NCBI RefSeq assembly: GCF_011299555.1
Contig: NZ_CP049857.1
Location: forward strand, 806,001 to 870,000
DNA length: 64,000 bases
From: Dysgonomonas sp. HDW5A
GTDB lineage: Bacteria > Bacteroidota > Bacteroidia > Bacteroidales > Dysgonomonadaceae
Direction of reading: 5' to 3'
In this document: in pieces, positions 1 through 9,331 of the stretch
Numbering within the stretch: position 1 is the first letter of the stretch
Layout: the number at the start of each line of letters is the position of its first letter
Notes under the pieces: generated by a model
The model's database searches: none
What the model saw: the letters and a program-made list of their open reading frames with translations, nothing else
Told to the model about the DNA's origin: nothing
Made by a program: the position numbers and the translations under genes

Positions 1-1078
1 CAAGTGTGAAAAAATCGGTTTGAGCTCCACTCAATTTGACTACACTTTCTGATGGTGAGGGCAAAAATCCGGTAGCCACAGCCTCTATCCCTCGTACACT
101 TCGAGTACCGGTACTATAAAGCCGACTAAATAACAAACCTTCTTTCGCCAGTTTATCCAGCTCGGGAGTAAGGGGCATTCCTCCTAAAGAACCTACAAAC
201 TCAGCTCCCAGACTTTCCTGTAAAAATATCACCAGATTATAAGGTCTGCTCATTAAGGTATCAGGCATCTGTATATGCGTCAACGGTAAATTGGGATCTG
301 TGAAATTATCCTCCGAAACATTCATATATTTCTTCACACGAAGAATAGCTTCTTCTGGGTCCATTTTTCCGTACATTTTACTGGCGTCCACTTCATTTTT
401 CAGCCCATAAGCTGCATAAAAGAGTGTATATGTAGAATTTAATGCCAGACAATTGGTCAGCTGATCATTCGAAAACATTGCACTACTCGGGTTTACCGGT
501 CTTTTGCTGGTTAGACTACCTCTGGCTCCCCAAAATAGAAAGAAACCTAGCAGAGGGAACAAAAGTAATCTGTACTTATAATCTGTCGGGCGAACCTGAA
601 ATAGTTTCGCTCCTTTTTTGAAGCCGAAATAAAGGGCTACTCCCGATAAAGCGAGAACAACAATAACAGTCCAGACACGTCCTTTAAGTAACATATTGGC
701 TACCTCTTTGGGATATATCAGATATTCGAGGAATAATTTATTGGGACGTGTATCATATTGATCTATAAAGTCGGGGCTTACGATCTCCATAAAGAAGATA
801 AGGAACAGAAATGTAATAAAATAAATGGTCAGAAACCGGCTGGTATACTTTGCTACTTTATCGGGTAAAAAGGATAAAAGCACGGCAGGGATAAATGATA
901 GATAGCATATAAGAATCAAATCAATTCTCAATCCAATAGGAAATATTTCCCAATAGTTATCTACTGATATTACACGGTCTTTATACATCATGAATAGCAC
1001 AAAACGGCTGATTGTGGTAATCAGCAGAGCTATAAATGCAAAGTTTAGCAGAGGTTTTAAGAATTGTAGTTTCTTCAT
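1..1078 (-). CDS. LTA synthase family / alkaline phosphatase superfamily membrane sulfatase (3' end outside window)
   Basis: The ATG lies at 1076-1078 and the frame stays open to the window edge, so about 359 N-terminal residues are visible and the C-terminus is missing. The first ~190 residues hold several hydrophobic segments (a helix at about 10-30 and more up to ~170). After them comes the start of a sulfatase-like catalytic domain with NLVIFLQESLGAEFVGSLGG, which resembles the metal-binding NVVxIxxES segment of LtaS-like enzymes. These enzymes are inner-membrane proteins with an extracytoplasmic domain that transfers or cleaves phosphoglycerol or related groups; the actual substrate here is unknown. 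A copy of the AAGGTCTCAGACCTT-type palindrome lies 37 bp upstream of the start. The family call is fairly firm, the substrate is not. Confidence 0.8.
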   Translation of the reverse strand, partial: MKKLQFLKPLLNFAFIALLITTISRFVLFMMYKDRVISVDNYWEIFPIGLRIDLILICYLSFIPAVLLSFLPDKVAKYTSRFLTIYFITFLFLIFFMEIVSPDFIDQYDTRPNKLFLEYLIYPKEVANMLLKGRVWTVIVVLALSGVALYFGFKKGAKLFQVRPTDYKYRLLLFPLLGFFLFWGARGSLTSKRPVNPSSAMFSNDQLTNCLALNSTYTLFYAAYGLKNEVDASKMYGKMDPEEAILRVKKYMNVSEDNFTDPNLPLTHIQMPDTLMSRPYNLVIFLQESLGAEFVGSLGGMPLTPELDKLAKEGLLFSRLYSTGTRSVRGIEAVATGFLPSPSESVVKLSGAQTDFFTL

Positions 1079-1115
1079 ATTATTAGTGCATTATTTATTC
1101 TTTATTTTTAGTGTC

Positions 1116-1128
1116 AGGTCTCAGACCT
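1116..1128. repeat. Short palindrome AGGTCTCAGACCT
   Basis: One copy of the AAGGTCTCAGACCTT palindrome family (13 of 15 bases kept), 37 bp from the start codon of the minus-strand sulfatase gene. It is followed by TATTATTT, as in other copies. Its function is unknown. Confidence 0.6.
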
Positions 1129-1270
1129 TATTATTTCCATTGGGCAGATAAAAAGCAAGATATTGTTATCGATAAATGCCAGTGTGAATATTTTACAGGA
1201 CTTATAAGTAAAGGGAATACCTGTTGAGATACTCCCTTAATTATATTATAGTAATATATAGTTGACTTTC

Positions 1271-2278
1271 TTACAACGCATTTTCCTTGATAAGGTATTC
1301 TGCAATTTGAACAGCATTTAAAGCTGCTCCTTTTTTTATCTGATCGCTTACCGACCAGAATGACAGCCCGTTCGGATTGGTTAGATCTTTACGGATACGG
1401 CCTACATATACCGGATCTTGCCCTGCAACATGAAGCGGCATAGGATATACATTTTTATCGGGGTTATCCTGAAGAACAATACCGTCACCTTCGCTGAAAG
1501 CTTTGCGTGCTTCGTCTATAGAAATAGGGTTCTCTGTTTCGACCCAAGTAGCTTCTGAATGGGCACGTATAACAGGAACACGTACGCAAGTTGCACTGAC
1601 CTCGATATCGGAATGCATAATCTTGCGGGTTTCGTTATACATTTTCATCTCTTCTTTTGTATAACCGTTCTCAGTGAAAATATCGACCTGAGGTATTACA
1701 TTATATGCCAATTGAGCTACAAATTTCTCAACAACAACCGGCTCTTTATTTACAATTTGCTTAAACTGATTTACCAATTCTTCCATAGCGGTAGCTCCTG
1801 CTCCCGATGCCGCCTGATAGGTAGCCACATGTACTCGTTTGATCCGAGACAATTTCTCAATGGGCTTTAATGCAACCACTAGCTGAATTGTGGTACAGTT
1901 AGGGTTTGCAATTATATTACGAGGACGTACTTTTGCATCCTCACCATTCACTTCGGGTACAACCAATGGAACATCATTATCCATACGGAAGGCACTCGAA
2001 TTGTCGATCATTACAGTGCCGTGTTTTGTGATTGTTGAGGCAAATTCAACAGAAGCACTTCCTCCTGCCGATACAAAAGCAATATCTATTCCCTTAAAAT
2101 CGTCGTTATGCTTCAGTTCTTTCACCGTATACTGTTTACCCTTGAAGGTATATTCTTTTCCGGCACTACGACCCGAACCAAACAAGACTAATTCATCAAA
2201 CGGGAAATTGCGTTCGTCAAGAACTCTTAAAAATTCTTGTCCGACAGCACCACTTACGCCAACAATAGCAATTTTCAT
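1271..2278 (-). CDS. asd: Aspartate-semialdehyde dehydrogenase
   Basis: Reduces aspartyl-4-phosphate to aspartate-4-semialdehyde with NADPH, the branch point to lysine/diaminopimelate, threonine and methionine in the cytoplasm. The 335 residues match the usual length. The N-terminal Rossmann motif GVSGAVG is at residues 7-13, and the catalytic cysteine is C128 in ANPNCTT. The segment [16 protein letters not shown], shared by the dimerisation/catalytic domain, follows. The gene stands alone, with the sulfatase gene downstream on the same strand about 190 bp away. A TATATTTG -7 box lies upstream at 2359-2366. Nothing odd was seen. Confidence 0.96.
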   Translation of the reverse strand: MKIAIVGVSGAVGQEFLRVLDERNFPFDELVLFGSGRSAGKEYTFKGKQYTVKELKHNDDFKGIDIAFVSAGGSASVEFASTITKHGTVMIDNSSAFRMDNDVPLVVPEVNGEDAKVRPRNIIANPNCTTIQLVVALKPIEKLSRIKRVHVATYQAASGAGATAMEELVNQFKQIVNKEPVVVEKFVAQLAYNVIPQVDIFTENGYTKEEMKMYNETRKIMHSDIEVSATCVRVPVIRAHSEATWVETENPISIDEARKAFSEGDGIVLQDNPDKNVYPMPLHVAGQDPVYVGRIRKDLTNPNGLSFWSVSDQIKKGAALNAVQIAEYLIKENAL

Positions 2279-2358
2279 TTTTGTAGAGAATTTGAATAAA
2301 TAATATTTCTTTTATTTACAGTGCTTCTGTACCCACGAGGACATAGAAACCCAATATG

Positions 2359-2366
2359 CAAATATA
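2359..2366 (-). promoter_or_regulatory. Bacteroidetes-type -7 box for asd
   Basis: On the minus strand this reads TATATTTG, which fits the TAnnTTTG -7 consensus of Bacteroidetes sigma-ABfr promoters. It lies 80 bp upstream of the asd start. A convincing -33 TTTG was not found. Confidence 0.45.
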
Positions 2367-2509
2367 GAAATTTTTATTCCTCTTAGTTATAAGTAACCTT
2401 AGATATTTATTTTTTTATATCAAGGACCTTTTCTCTGTTTAGTTTATAGTAGTATATTATGCTGCTAATAATTCGAGTTTTCAGTTAAAATAAACGTTCT
2501 ATTTTTCAC

Positions 2510-2912
2510 TACGCGTAATCAAAGATTACTTGTATTCCTTTTGCCCAAAGCCGCAAAAGGAATCAAAAAGGCTTTGTGCTGAGTGGCTCGTCTGTCTGAC
2601 TTAAGCTTGCGGGCTAAACTAAACTTATTGCCTTTCGGCACGTTTAGTTTTACGCCTGCTTTGCTTGTCAGCCAACGGCTGTGCTAACGCCTGCAAATGG
2701 CTTTTGCCCGTCAGGCTTCTCGACCTTGCCGGTTGCACGGGGTACCCGCAGGATGAAGAAAGCGTTAAGAAACAAAAGGATATCAATAGTAAATGTTTTC
2801 TTTTGTTTTAGCTTTCGAGTCCGTAGCGGGTCGGGCAAAAAGGCACAGTCTTGATCTTTTGTTTCGTTTTGCATCAAGGCAAAATGAAAAACAAACCCAA
2901 AGGGTGCGTTAG
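2510..2912 (-). repeat. Dispersed ~420-bp intergenic repeat, copy 1
   Basis: About 400 bp with extensive identity to 46512-46932 (same orientation) and to 51689-52107 (opposite orientation). It begins with a hairpin GTAATC-AAA-GATTAC and ends GGGTGCGTTAG; its ends form an imperfect ~10-bp terminal inverted repeat. It lacks about 18 nt present in the other two copies, near 2690. Short open frames inside it (such as the one containing LLFLNAFFILRVPRA) are not preserved between copies because of single-base indels, so it is probably not a protein gene. It sits between asd and the luciferase-like oxidoreductase gene. Confidence 0.9.
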
Positions 2913-2935
2913 TAAAAAACGTTTATATAGGCAAA

Positions 2936-3952
2936 TCAATGACCTAACTGAAACATATCCGCTAAGATTTCATAGGAATGCAAGCGGTCTTCGAATCTTT
3001 CGGCATAAGTTACAAGCATTATTTCATCCACACCGTAATCTTCGGCTAAACCAATTAATTTTTCTTTCATTATTTCAGGAGTAGCAAATATAGTTCTGGC
3101 TCTGTTTATCTTAATCCTCTGAAGTTCAAATTCGGAATAAGGCATATGCTTAATATCTTCGTAAACGACAGGGGCAAGACCTCCTCCTCGTTCGAGTTGA
3201 ATAAAGCGGTAATCCATTAACGCCTGCTGCTTTCTTACCACTTCTTCATCTTCGTTACAGAACGCAAATATGGCAACATTAGCTTGTGGAGTTTTCAAGT
3301 CTTCCGACGGCTTGAAGTTTTTGCGGTATGCCTGTATCACATCGGCTCCTAAATGTGGATTAATAAATTGAGCATAAGACAACGCCATTCCAAAATGTGC
3401 AGCAATCATTCCACTCTCGCCGCTCGAAGTAAGCAACCAACGGTGGGGAACTGTTGATATAGAGGGATATGCTTTTACTTTACTGTAAATGGTATCCTTT
3501 TTATCTGCATCATGAAAGAAATTATCCAGATGATAAAGCTGTTGTATAAAATCCTGCTCATCGAAACGATTACTTGGATTAAGCAATGAGGCAGTTAACC
3601 TATCCGTACCGGGTGCACGACCAATTCCCATATCTATCCGGTTAGGATATAAGGCTTCAAGTAACCTGAAATTCTCGGACATCTTCAATGCACTGTGATT
3701 GGGTAACATAATTCCACCCGAACCAACCCGTATATTTTGAGTATGATTAGCCAGATGAGCAATCAATATTTCGGGTGAAGTTCCGGCAAGACTCTCTGCG
3801 TTATGATGTTCCGATACCCAAAAGCGGGTATACCCTAACCGATCTGTTAGTTCTGCCAATCGGGTGGTTTCGGACAAAGCCTCTGAGGCTGTTTTATTTT
3901 TATTGATGGGTGACTGATCCAGTACACTCAATTTTAATCTTCTCTCTTCCAT
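2936..3952 (-). CDS. LLM-class flavin-dependent oxidoreductase (bacterial luciferase-like)
   Basis: A 338-residue single-domain protein of the luciferase-like monooxygenase superfamily, an FMN-dependent TIM barrel. The start KLSVLDQSPI, then RFWVSEHHNAESLAGTSPEI and IRVGSGGIMLPNHSALKMSE, are hallmarks of the family, as is the later DMGIGRAPGTDR. Members with this type of N-terminus are usually described as MsnO8-like LLM oxidoreductases; the substrate cannot be told from sequence. The stop codon is only 23 bp from the edge of the 420-bp repeat. No operon partner is seen. Confidence 0.88.
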   Translation of the reverse strand: MEERRLKLSVLDQSPINKNKTASEALSETTRLAELTDRLGYTRFWVSEHHNAESLAGTSPEILIAHLANHTQNIRVGSGGIMLPNHSALKMSENFRLLEALYPNRIDMGIGRAPGTDRLTASLLNPSNRFDEQDFIQQLYHLDNFFHDADKKDTIYSKVKAYPSISTVPHRWLLTSSGESGMIAAHFGMALSYAQFINPHLGADVIQAYRKNFKPSEDLKTPQANVAIFAFCNEDEEVVRKQQALMDYRFIQLERGGGLAPVVYEDIKHMPYSEFELQRIKINRARTIFATPEIMKEKLIGLAEDYGVDEIMLVTYAERFEDRLHSYEILADMFQLGH

Positions 3953-4161
3953 AATCTTTAATCTCTTTACTTCTCAGCCCTATTTGGAACTGAGGCAACT
4001 ATAACAATGGTAGATTGTTATAGTTTTTGTCTAATGCTATTATTACATTTATTTATTTTCCTTAAACATTTCGATTCACTCGGACAAGAGGCAGCATTAC
4101 TTTATCTATCTATAAAGAATACAGAATAATATGGAAGAAAAACAAAGAACTATGCAAAGAG

Positions 4162-4306
4162 TGTCACTTTTGTCACTTTTGTAATGTTTCCCGAGTCTAA
4201 CTACTGATAAACAAATCATTAACAAATATACAAAAATTACACTTTGATGAACAGAACTGTAACCTTTGTTGCCTTATTGATTACTTTATGTAACTTATGT
4301 CACCTT
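4162..4306 (+). promoter_or_regulatory. Array of 9-nt TGTCACTTT-like direct repeats upstream of the receiver/PPDK-like gene
   Basis: Three consecutive 9-nt units at 4162-4188 (TGTCACTTT, TGTCACTTT, TGTAATGTT) are followed by pairs at 4258-4275 (TGTAACCTT, TGTTGCCTT) and 4289-4306 (TGTAACTTA, TGTCACCTT). This occupies most of the 453-bp gap before the start at 4406. A similar array lies upstream of tex (52195-52221). Such phased direct repeats suggest a regulator-binding array; this is an inference, and I know of no named regulator for it. Confidence 0.55.
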
Positions 4307-4405
4307 ATTTCAGAAGTTTTTCACGACTCGTTTTCCAACCCAAATTATTATTCCTATTTTTAAGCTTTAAGTAAAGCACCACTCATTAAGATCACTTATA
4401 AATAT

Positions 4406-7360
4406 ATGCAAAATATATCAGATATAAAACGGTACCAGTTTAAAGATACTTCATTTGCCAGCTTGATGAATAAACGTATCTATAATATATTATTGATAGC
4501 TACGAAATACGATATTTTTATATTGGAAGAGGATGGGCGTGTCGATGAGCAGATATTCGATGAATATACATCCCTAAACCTACGCTACCCTCCCCGATTT
4601 ACCCAAGTGTCTACCGCTGAAGATGCCTTTGAGCATCTGAAGGAAAACCATTATGAGCTTGTCATCTATATGCCGAATATGGACGATGCTGATATGTTTG
4701 CAACAGCCAGAGAGATTAAACATTTACATTCGGAGATACCTTTAATCGTATTAACTGCCTTCTCTAAAGAAGTTTCAAAACGTTTTGCGACCGAAGACCT
4801 CACTTTTGCCGATTATGTTTTCAGTTGGTTAGGAAACTCCAATTTATTATTGGCAATCATCAAGTTGATAGAAGACTCGATGAACGTAGAGCATGATACC
4901 CAAATGGTAGGGGTACAAATCATACTCTTGGTTGAAGACTCTATCCGTTTTTATTCATCAGCTTTATCAGCTCTATTCAAAATTGTACTGAAAGAATCTC
5001 GCGAGTTCTCGAAAGAAGCGCTTAACGAACATCAAAAGATGCTTCGAATGAGAGGCAGACCCAAAATTCTTCTTGCTCGCAGCTATGAAGAAGCTGCTGT
5101 TATATACAAACAATACAAGGATAACATATTGGGGATAGTTACCGACATGAGCTATATGCATGGCGGAATCAAAGAAAAGCTTGCCGGTTATAATCTGGCA
5201 AAATGGATAAAGACACAGAACAGGTTCTTACCCATTATATTCAATTCATCAGAGGAAAGCAACAAAGTATATGCAGATGAGCTTGCGTGCAGTTTCATTG
5301 ATAAAAACTCAAAAAGCTACCCTCTTGATCTTCGGACTCAAATTGTTGAACAGTTTGGTTTTGGTGACTTTATTATAATAGATCCGGATACTAAAGAAGA
5401 GATTGTGCGGATAAAAAACCTGAAAGATTTACAGAAATCGATATTAACAATTCCTGATAAATCACTGGCTTACCACATGTCTCATAATCATTTCTCGCGG
5501 TTTCTCTACTCCAGAGCGATGTTCCCCATTGCAGAGACTCTTAAGAAAATTGATGTTGATGATCTTTCGAATATAGATGAGGCTCGAAAAATCATTTATG
5601 ATACTATAGTTGAATACCGTAGAATGAAGAATTCGGGTATAATTGCAGTTTTTGAAAAAGACCGCTTCGATGAGTTTTCGAATTTTGCACGTATAGGTAA
5701 CGGATCATTAGGGGGCAAAGGGAGAGGTCTGGCCTTTCTGGGGAATATCGTAAAGACTAATTTCGAACTGAATGAGAATCCAAATTTCCCCGTTTTACTG
5801 CCTAAAACGGTTGTACTCTGTACCGATATTTTTGATGATTTCATGGAGTCTAATAACCTGTATCCCATAGCTCTGTCGGATAGAAGTGATGAGGAAATCC
5901 TGCAGCACTTTTTAGATGCCGATCTGCCGGAAAGTCTGGATGATGATTTCTTAACCTTTTTCGAGGCTGTTAAATCACCTTTAGCCATACGTTCTTCGAG
6001 CTTACTTGAGGATTCGTATTACCAACCTTTCGCAGGCATATACTCGACCTATATGGTGCCTGCTTTGGAAGATAAACATAAAATGATACAACTGGTCAAG
6101 GCTGCCGTAAAGTCGGTTTATGCCTCTGTATTTTACGCCGACAGCAAAGCTTATATGACAGCCACTCAAAATGTGATTGATCAGGAAAAAATGGGAATTG
6201 TTTTACAAGAAGTTGTAGGAAGCAGATACGGAGACCGTTTCTACCCAACAATGTCGGGAGTTACACGATCTCTTAATTTCTACCCTATCGGTCACGAGAA
6301 AGCCGAAGAAGGGATTGTAAATATCGCACTAGGACTAGGCAAATACATTGTTGATGGGGGTACGACACTTCGGTTTTCGCCTTACCACCCGAATAACATT
6401 CTGCAACTAAGCTCGGTAGACTTTGCCTTGCGAGAAACTCAAAGGCAGTTTTATGCACTTGACATGAAGGATATTACACAGGAATTCTCTATCAATGATG
6501 GTTTTAACTTACTGAAATTGAATGTAAATGATGCCATAGCCGATGACTCACTACGATTTATCGTTTCGACTTTCGACCCTATCGACCAAACTATATACGA
6601 GGGGTTTTATGAAGGGGGACGTAAGATTATCTCATTTGCCAATATTCTTCAACACGAATTATTCCCATTATCAAGCGTGCTTCAAAAAGTTCTGAAAATT
6701 ACACAATTCGAAATGGGGAGGGCTGTAGAGATTGAATTTGCGGTTAACCTGAAAAGTAAAGATGAGGCAACTTTCTACCTACTTCAAATCAGACCGATTG
6801 TTCAGAATAAAGAAGTCTTAAATGAAGACCTTACAAAAATACCTGTAGAAGATACTATTCTGACTTCCAATAATGCATTGGGCAACGGAATTATTGACGA
6901 TGTATGCGATATTGTATATATCAAAACCGAAAACTTCAATGCTTCGAACAATCAGTTATTAGCTTACGAGATTGAAAAGCTGAATAAGCGATTTACAGAG
7001 GAAGACAGAGGTTATATTCTGGTTGGACCCGGAAGATGGGGAAGCAGCGATTCATGGCTGGGAATCCCCGTAAAATGGCCTCATATAAGCAATGCACGAC
7101 TCTTAGTTGAATCGGGATTAGAAAACTACCGGATAGAACCCAGCCAAGGCACGCACTTCTTTCAGAATCTGACCTCTTTTGGTGTGGGATATTTTACGAT
7201 TAACTCTTATCTTAAAGAAGAGGGTACTTTTGATGAAGCATTTCTTAATAGCCAGCCGGCACTATACGAATCAGATGCAATTCGCCATGTACGATTTTCA
7301 AAACCTTTAGTCATAAAGATTAATGGTAAGAAAAAGTATGGAGTAGTACTAAAAGATTAA
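4406..7360 (+). CDS. PEP/pyruvate-binding (PPDK N-terminal-like) protein with tandem receiver-like domains
   Basis: 984 residues. Residues ~30-160 look like a degenerate response-regulator receiver domain (VIYMPNM where the phospho-acceptor Asp is expected). Residues ~170-310 look like a second receiver domain that keeps acidic residues (ILLVEDS), a candidate acceptor Asp (IVTDMSYM) and a Lys (FIDKNS). The second half is the ATP-grasp-like domain of PEP synthase/PPDK: GNGSLGGKGRGLAFL near 430-445, AIRSSSLLEDSYYQPFAG near 530, and a YLLQIRPI end near 800. No swivelling-His motif (GGxxSHAAI) and no PEP-binding TIM barrel follow; the last ~180 residues instead contain GPGRWGSSDSWLGIPV. It is therefore not a complete PEP synthase, although automated annotation often uses that name. 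A monocistronic unit with its own terminator. Confidence 0.8.
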   Translation: MQNISDIKRYQFKDTSFASLMNKRIYNILLIATKYDIFILEEDGRVDEQIFDEYTSLNLRYPPRFTQVSTAEDAFEHLKENHYELVIYMPNMDDADMFATAREIKHLHSEIPLIVLTAFSKEVSKRFATEDLTFADYVFSWLGNSNLLLAIIKLIEDSMNVEHDTQMVGVQIILLVEDSIRFYSSALSALFKIVLKESREFSKEALNEHQKMLRMRGRPKILLARSYEEAAVIYKQYKDNILGIVTDMSYMHGGIKEKLAGYNLAKWIKTQNRFLPIIFNSSEESNKVYADELACSFIDKNSKSYPLDLRTQIVEQFGFGDFIIIDPDTKEEIVRIKNLKDLQKSILTIPDKSLAYHMSHNHFSRFLYSRAMFPIAETLKKIDVDDLSNIDEARKIIYDTIVEYRRMKNSGIIAVFEKDRFDEFSNFARIGNGSLGGKGRGLAFLGNIVKTNFELNENPNFPVLLPKTVVLCTDIFDDFMESNNLYPIALSDRSDEEILQHFLDADLPESLDDDFLTFFEAVKSPLAIRSSSLLEDSYYQPFAGIYSTYMVPALEDKHKMIQLVKAAVKSVYASVFYADSKAYMTATQNVIDQEKMGIVLQEVVGSRYGDRFYPTMSGVTRSLNFYPIGHEKAEEGIVNIALGLGKYIVDGGTTLRFSPYHPNNILQLSSVDFALRETQRQFYALDMKDITQEFSINDGFNLLKLNVNDAIADDSLRFIVSTFDPIDQTIYEGFYEGGRKIISFANILQHELFPLSSVLQKVLKITQFEMGRAVEIEFAVNLKSKDEATFYLLQIRPIVQNKEVLNEDLTKIPVEDTILTSNNALGNGIIDDVCDIVYIKTENFNASNNQLLAYEIEKLNKRFTEEDRGYILVGPGRWGSSDSWLGIPVKWPHISNARLLVESGLENYRIEPSQGTHFFQNLTSFGVGYFTINSYLKEEGTFDEAFLNSQPALYESDAIRHVRFSKPLVIKINGKKKYGVVLKD

Positions 7361-7363
7361 TAA

Positions 7364-7396
7364 AAAGAGAGCCATTAAAAAATGGCTCTCTTTTAT
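7364..7396. terminator. Intrinsic terminator after the PPDK-like gene
   Basis: A perfect 13-bp stem AAAGAGAGCCATT / AATGGCTCTCTTT with an AAAA loop and a T-rich tail, 3 bp after the stop codon. The A-tract upstream could let it work for the convergent gdhA transcript too. Confidence 0.85.
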
Positions 7397-7490
7397 TTTA
7401 AGTAAAAGAAAATATTTAATGACTCATTTTAAAAGCATAACAACCTGTTGCTGTTTTGCTTGCCAAAGCAATAAATAGTTCTGCGAACTT
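7396..7490 (-). repeat. Modular ~95-bp intergenic repeat, copy A
   Basis: The reverse complement of this stretch matches 48227-48321 with about two mismatches in 95 bp. Its parts are a palindromic head (AAGTTCGCAGAACT), a box TTTATTGCTTTGGCAAG, a middle containing ACAGGTTGTTATGC, and a tail TCATTAAATATTTTCTTTT. It fills the gap between two convergent genes. Confidence 0.85.
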
Positions 7491-7509
7491 AATATAAGAT
7501 GGAGGTTAA

Positions 7510-8844
7510 TTATAGTACCCCTTGTGCCATCATGGCTTTGGCAACTTTCATAAAGCCTGCAATATTAGCACCCTTTACATAGTTTATAAAACCATCTGCA
7601 TCTTTTCCATATTTAGAGCAATTCTCATGGATATCTTTCATAATAGTCTTCAATCGATTGTCGACCTCTTCTATAGACCAGCTTAAACGCTCTGAATTTT
7701 GAGACATTTCTAAACCGGAAACCGAAACACCTCCTGCATTAGCAGCTTTACCGGGTGCATATAATATTTTAGCATCTAAAAATACATTTACAGCTTCAGG
7801 AGTAGAAGGCATATTAGCCCCTTCTGATACGGCAAAGACACCATTAGCTACAAGTAATTTTGCATCATCACCATTCAACTCATTTTGTGTAGCCGAAGGC
7901 AATGCAATATCTGCTACTTCACCCCAAGGACGACCACCTGCAACAAATTTACAGTTATATTTTTCAGCATATTCCTTGATACGTCCTCTGTAAAGATCTT
8001 TAAGCTCTTTTACATATTCTAATTTCTCTTTAGTTATTCCCTCCGGATCATAGATATATCCATCTGAATCTGACAATGTCATTGGAATAGCTCCCAATTC
8101 GATCAATTTCTCACAAGTATATTGAGCAACATTACCCGAACCCGATACTAAGCATTTTTTACCTTTAATATCGATATTTCGAGTTTTCAACATTTCAAGA
8201 AGAAAGTACACATTACCATATCCTGTAGCTTCAGGTCGAATTAATGATCCTCCAAAGGTTAAGCCTTTACCGGTAAATGTTCCTGTAAATTCACGAGCTA
8301 ATTTTTTATACATACCAAACATGAAACCAACCTCACGTCCTCCAACACCGATATCTCCTGCAGGCACATCTGTATCAGGACCAATATGTCTCCAAAGCTC
8401 AGTCACAAATGCTTGACAAAATCTCATAATTTCAGCATTTGACTTTCCTTTAGGATTAAAGTCCGAACCACCTTTTCCTCCACCCATAGGAAGAGTTGTC
8501 AGCGAATTTTTGAAAGTTTGTTCAAAAGCTAAGAACTTCAGAATAGATAGGTTTACCGATGAGTGAAAACGTATGCCTCCTTTATATGGTCCGATAGCAT
8601 TACTATGTTGTACGCGATATCCCATATTCACATGTACTTTCCCCTTGTCATCAACCCATGTTACACGGAATGAAAATATACGTTCTGGAATACAAAGCCT
8701 TTCGATAAGATTTACTCTTTCAAATTCTGGATGCTGATTGTATACTTCTTCAATAGATTCTAAAACTTCATGTACAGCTTGATGGTATTCGGGCTCATTT
8801 GGAAATCGACGTTTTAATTCAGATAAGGTTTGTTCTGTTTTCAT
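7510..8844 (-). CDS. gdhA: NADP-type glutamate dehydrogenase (hexameric)
   Basis: Interconverts 2-oxoglutarate plus ammonium and glutamate, usually the main ammonium-assimilation route in Bacteroidales. The 444 residues are typical of the hexameric class. The substrate-binding stretch GPYKGGIRFH is at ~85-94 and the catalytic lysine is K124 in LPMGGGKGG. DVPAGDIGVGGREVGFMFG and the Rossmann-fold segment GSGNVAQYTCEKLIELGA follow. The protein is complete and nothing is missing. The upstream region is long and AT-rich and carries a TATATTTG box at 8928-8935. Confidence 0.96.
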   Translation of the reverse strand: MKTEQTLSELKRRFPNEPEYHQAVHEVLESIEEVYNQHPEFERVNLIERLCIPERIFSFRVTWVDDKGKVHVNMGYRVQHSNAIGPYKGGIRFHSSVNLSILKFLAFEQTFKNSLTTLPMGGGKGGSDFNPKGKSNAEIMRFCQAFVTELWRHIGPDTDVPAGDIGVGGREVGFMFGMYKKLAREFTGTFTGKGLTFGGSLIRPEATGYGNVYFLLEMLKTRNIDIKGKKCLVSGSGNVAQYTCEKLIELGAIPMTLSDSDGYIYDPEGITKEKLEYVKELKDLYRGRIKEYAEKYNCKFVAGGRPWGEVADIALPSATQNELNGDDAKLLVANGVFAVSEGANMPSTPEAVNVFLDAKILYAPGKAANAGGVSVSGLEMSQNSERLSWSIEEVDNRLKTIMKDIHENCSKYGKDADGFINYVKGANIAGFMKVAKAMMAQGVL

Positions 8845-8927
8845 TTAATAAAAATTATTCTGTTACTAATTCAAAAGATAAGTGTGATAACGAAAAGAAT
8901 AAAGATAGTTTGTTTTTTACAGACTCG

Positions 8928-8935
8928 CAAATATA
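8928..8935 (-). promoter_or_regulatory. Bacteroidetes-type -7 box for gdhA
   Basis: Minus strand TATATTTG, 83 bp upstream of the gdhA start; it matches TAnnTTTG. No clear -33 TTTG at the right distance. The rest of 8936-9190 is AT-rich with no other feature recognised. Confidence 0.45.
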
Positions 8936-9197
8936 AAGTTCTGATATATTATTTTTCGATTAGCATAAAAACGTCATAAATAAAACAGAAACAATAGAAA
9001 AAAGACATTTCACCATGTCGATAAAGTATTTAATTAATGGTATATATTATTACTAAATAGTTACTATAATGTGACATATTCGTAAATACACAAGCAAATA
9101 ACTATGTAGATAAATCAATATGATTCGTTATCGATATTTTCAATATCAAAACATCAATAAAAAGCTATAAATATTATCCCATCTAAGAAAAATGTAC

Positions 9198-9270
9198 TAT
9201 ATTTGTAGTATAAATCTACAGACAGAATATACCATGAAGTTAAAAACTCGGGTGTGTTCTGTCTTTTTTT
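9198..9270 (+). promoter_or_regulatory. Promoter -7 box followed at once by a terminator-like leader hairpin
   Basis: TATATTTG at 9198-9205 matches the -7 consensus. About 15 nt later, GACAGAATATACC (9221-9233) can pair with GGGTGTGTTCTGTC (9250-9263), giving 13 base pairs including two G-U pairs, with a small AGTT/AACT stem in the loop, followed by seven Ts (9264-9270). This has the form of an intrinsic terminator at the very start of a transcript. It could be an attenuator for the gene at 9332 or the end of a ~55-nt small RNA; neither is proven. Confidence 0.5.
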
Positions 9271-9331
9271 ATTTAGGTTAGGTTATAATTAGGGTTATCA
9301 AAAGATTGTTTTATTTTTAAAATTTTAGGTT

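Noticed and set aside
2668-2877. 69-codon frame with LLFLNAFFILRVPRA in repeat copy 1, and the related 117-codon frame at 46504-46857
   Set aside because: The frames lie within the 420-bp repeat. Length and frame differ between copies through single-base indels, and copy 3 has a stop after ~22 codons. Not a conserved protein.
9234-9281. 15-codon leader-peptide-like frame in the hairpin at 9221-9263
   Set aside because: No run of one amino acid and no regulatory codon pattern; probably chance.
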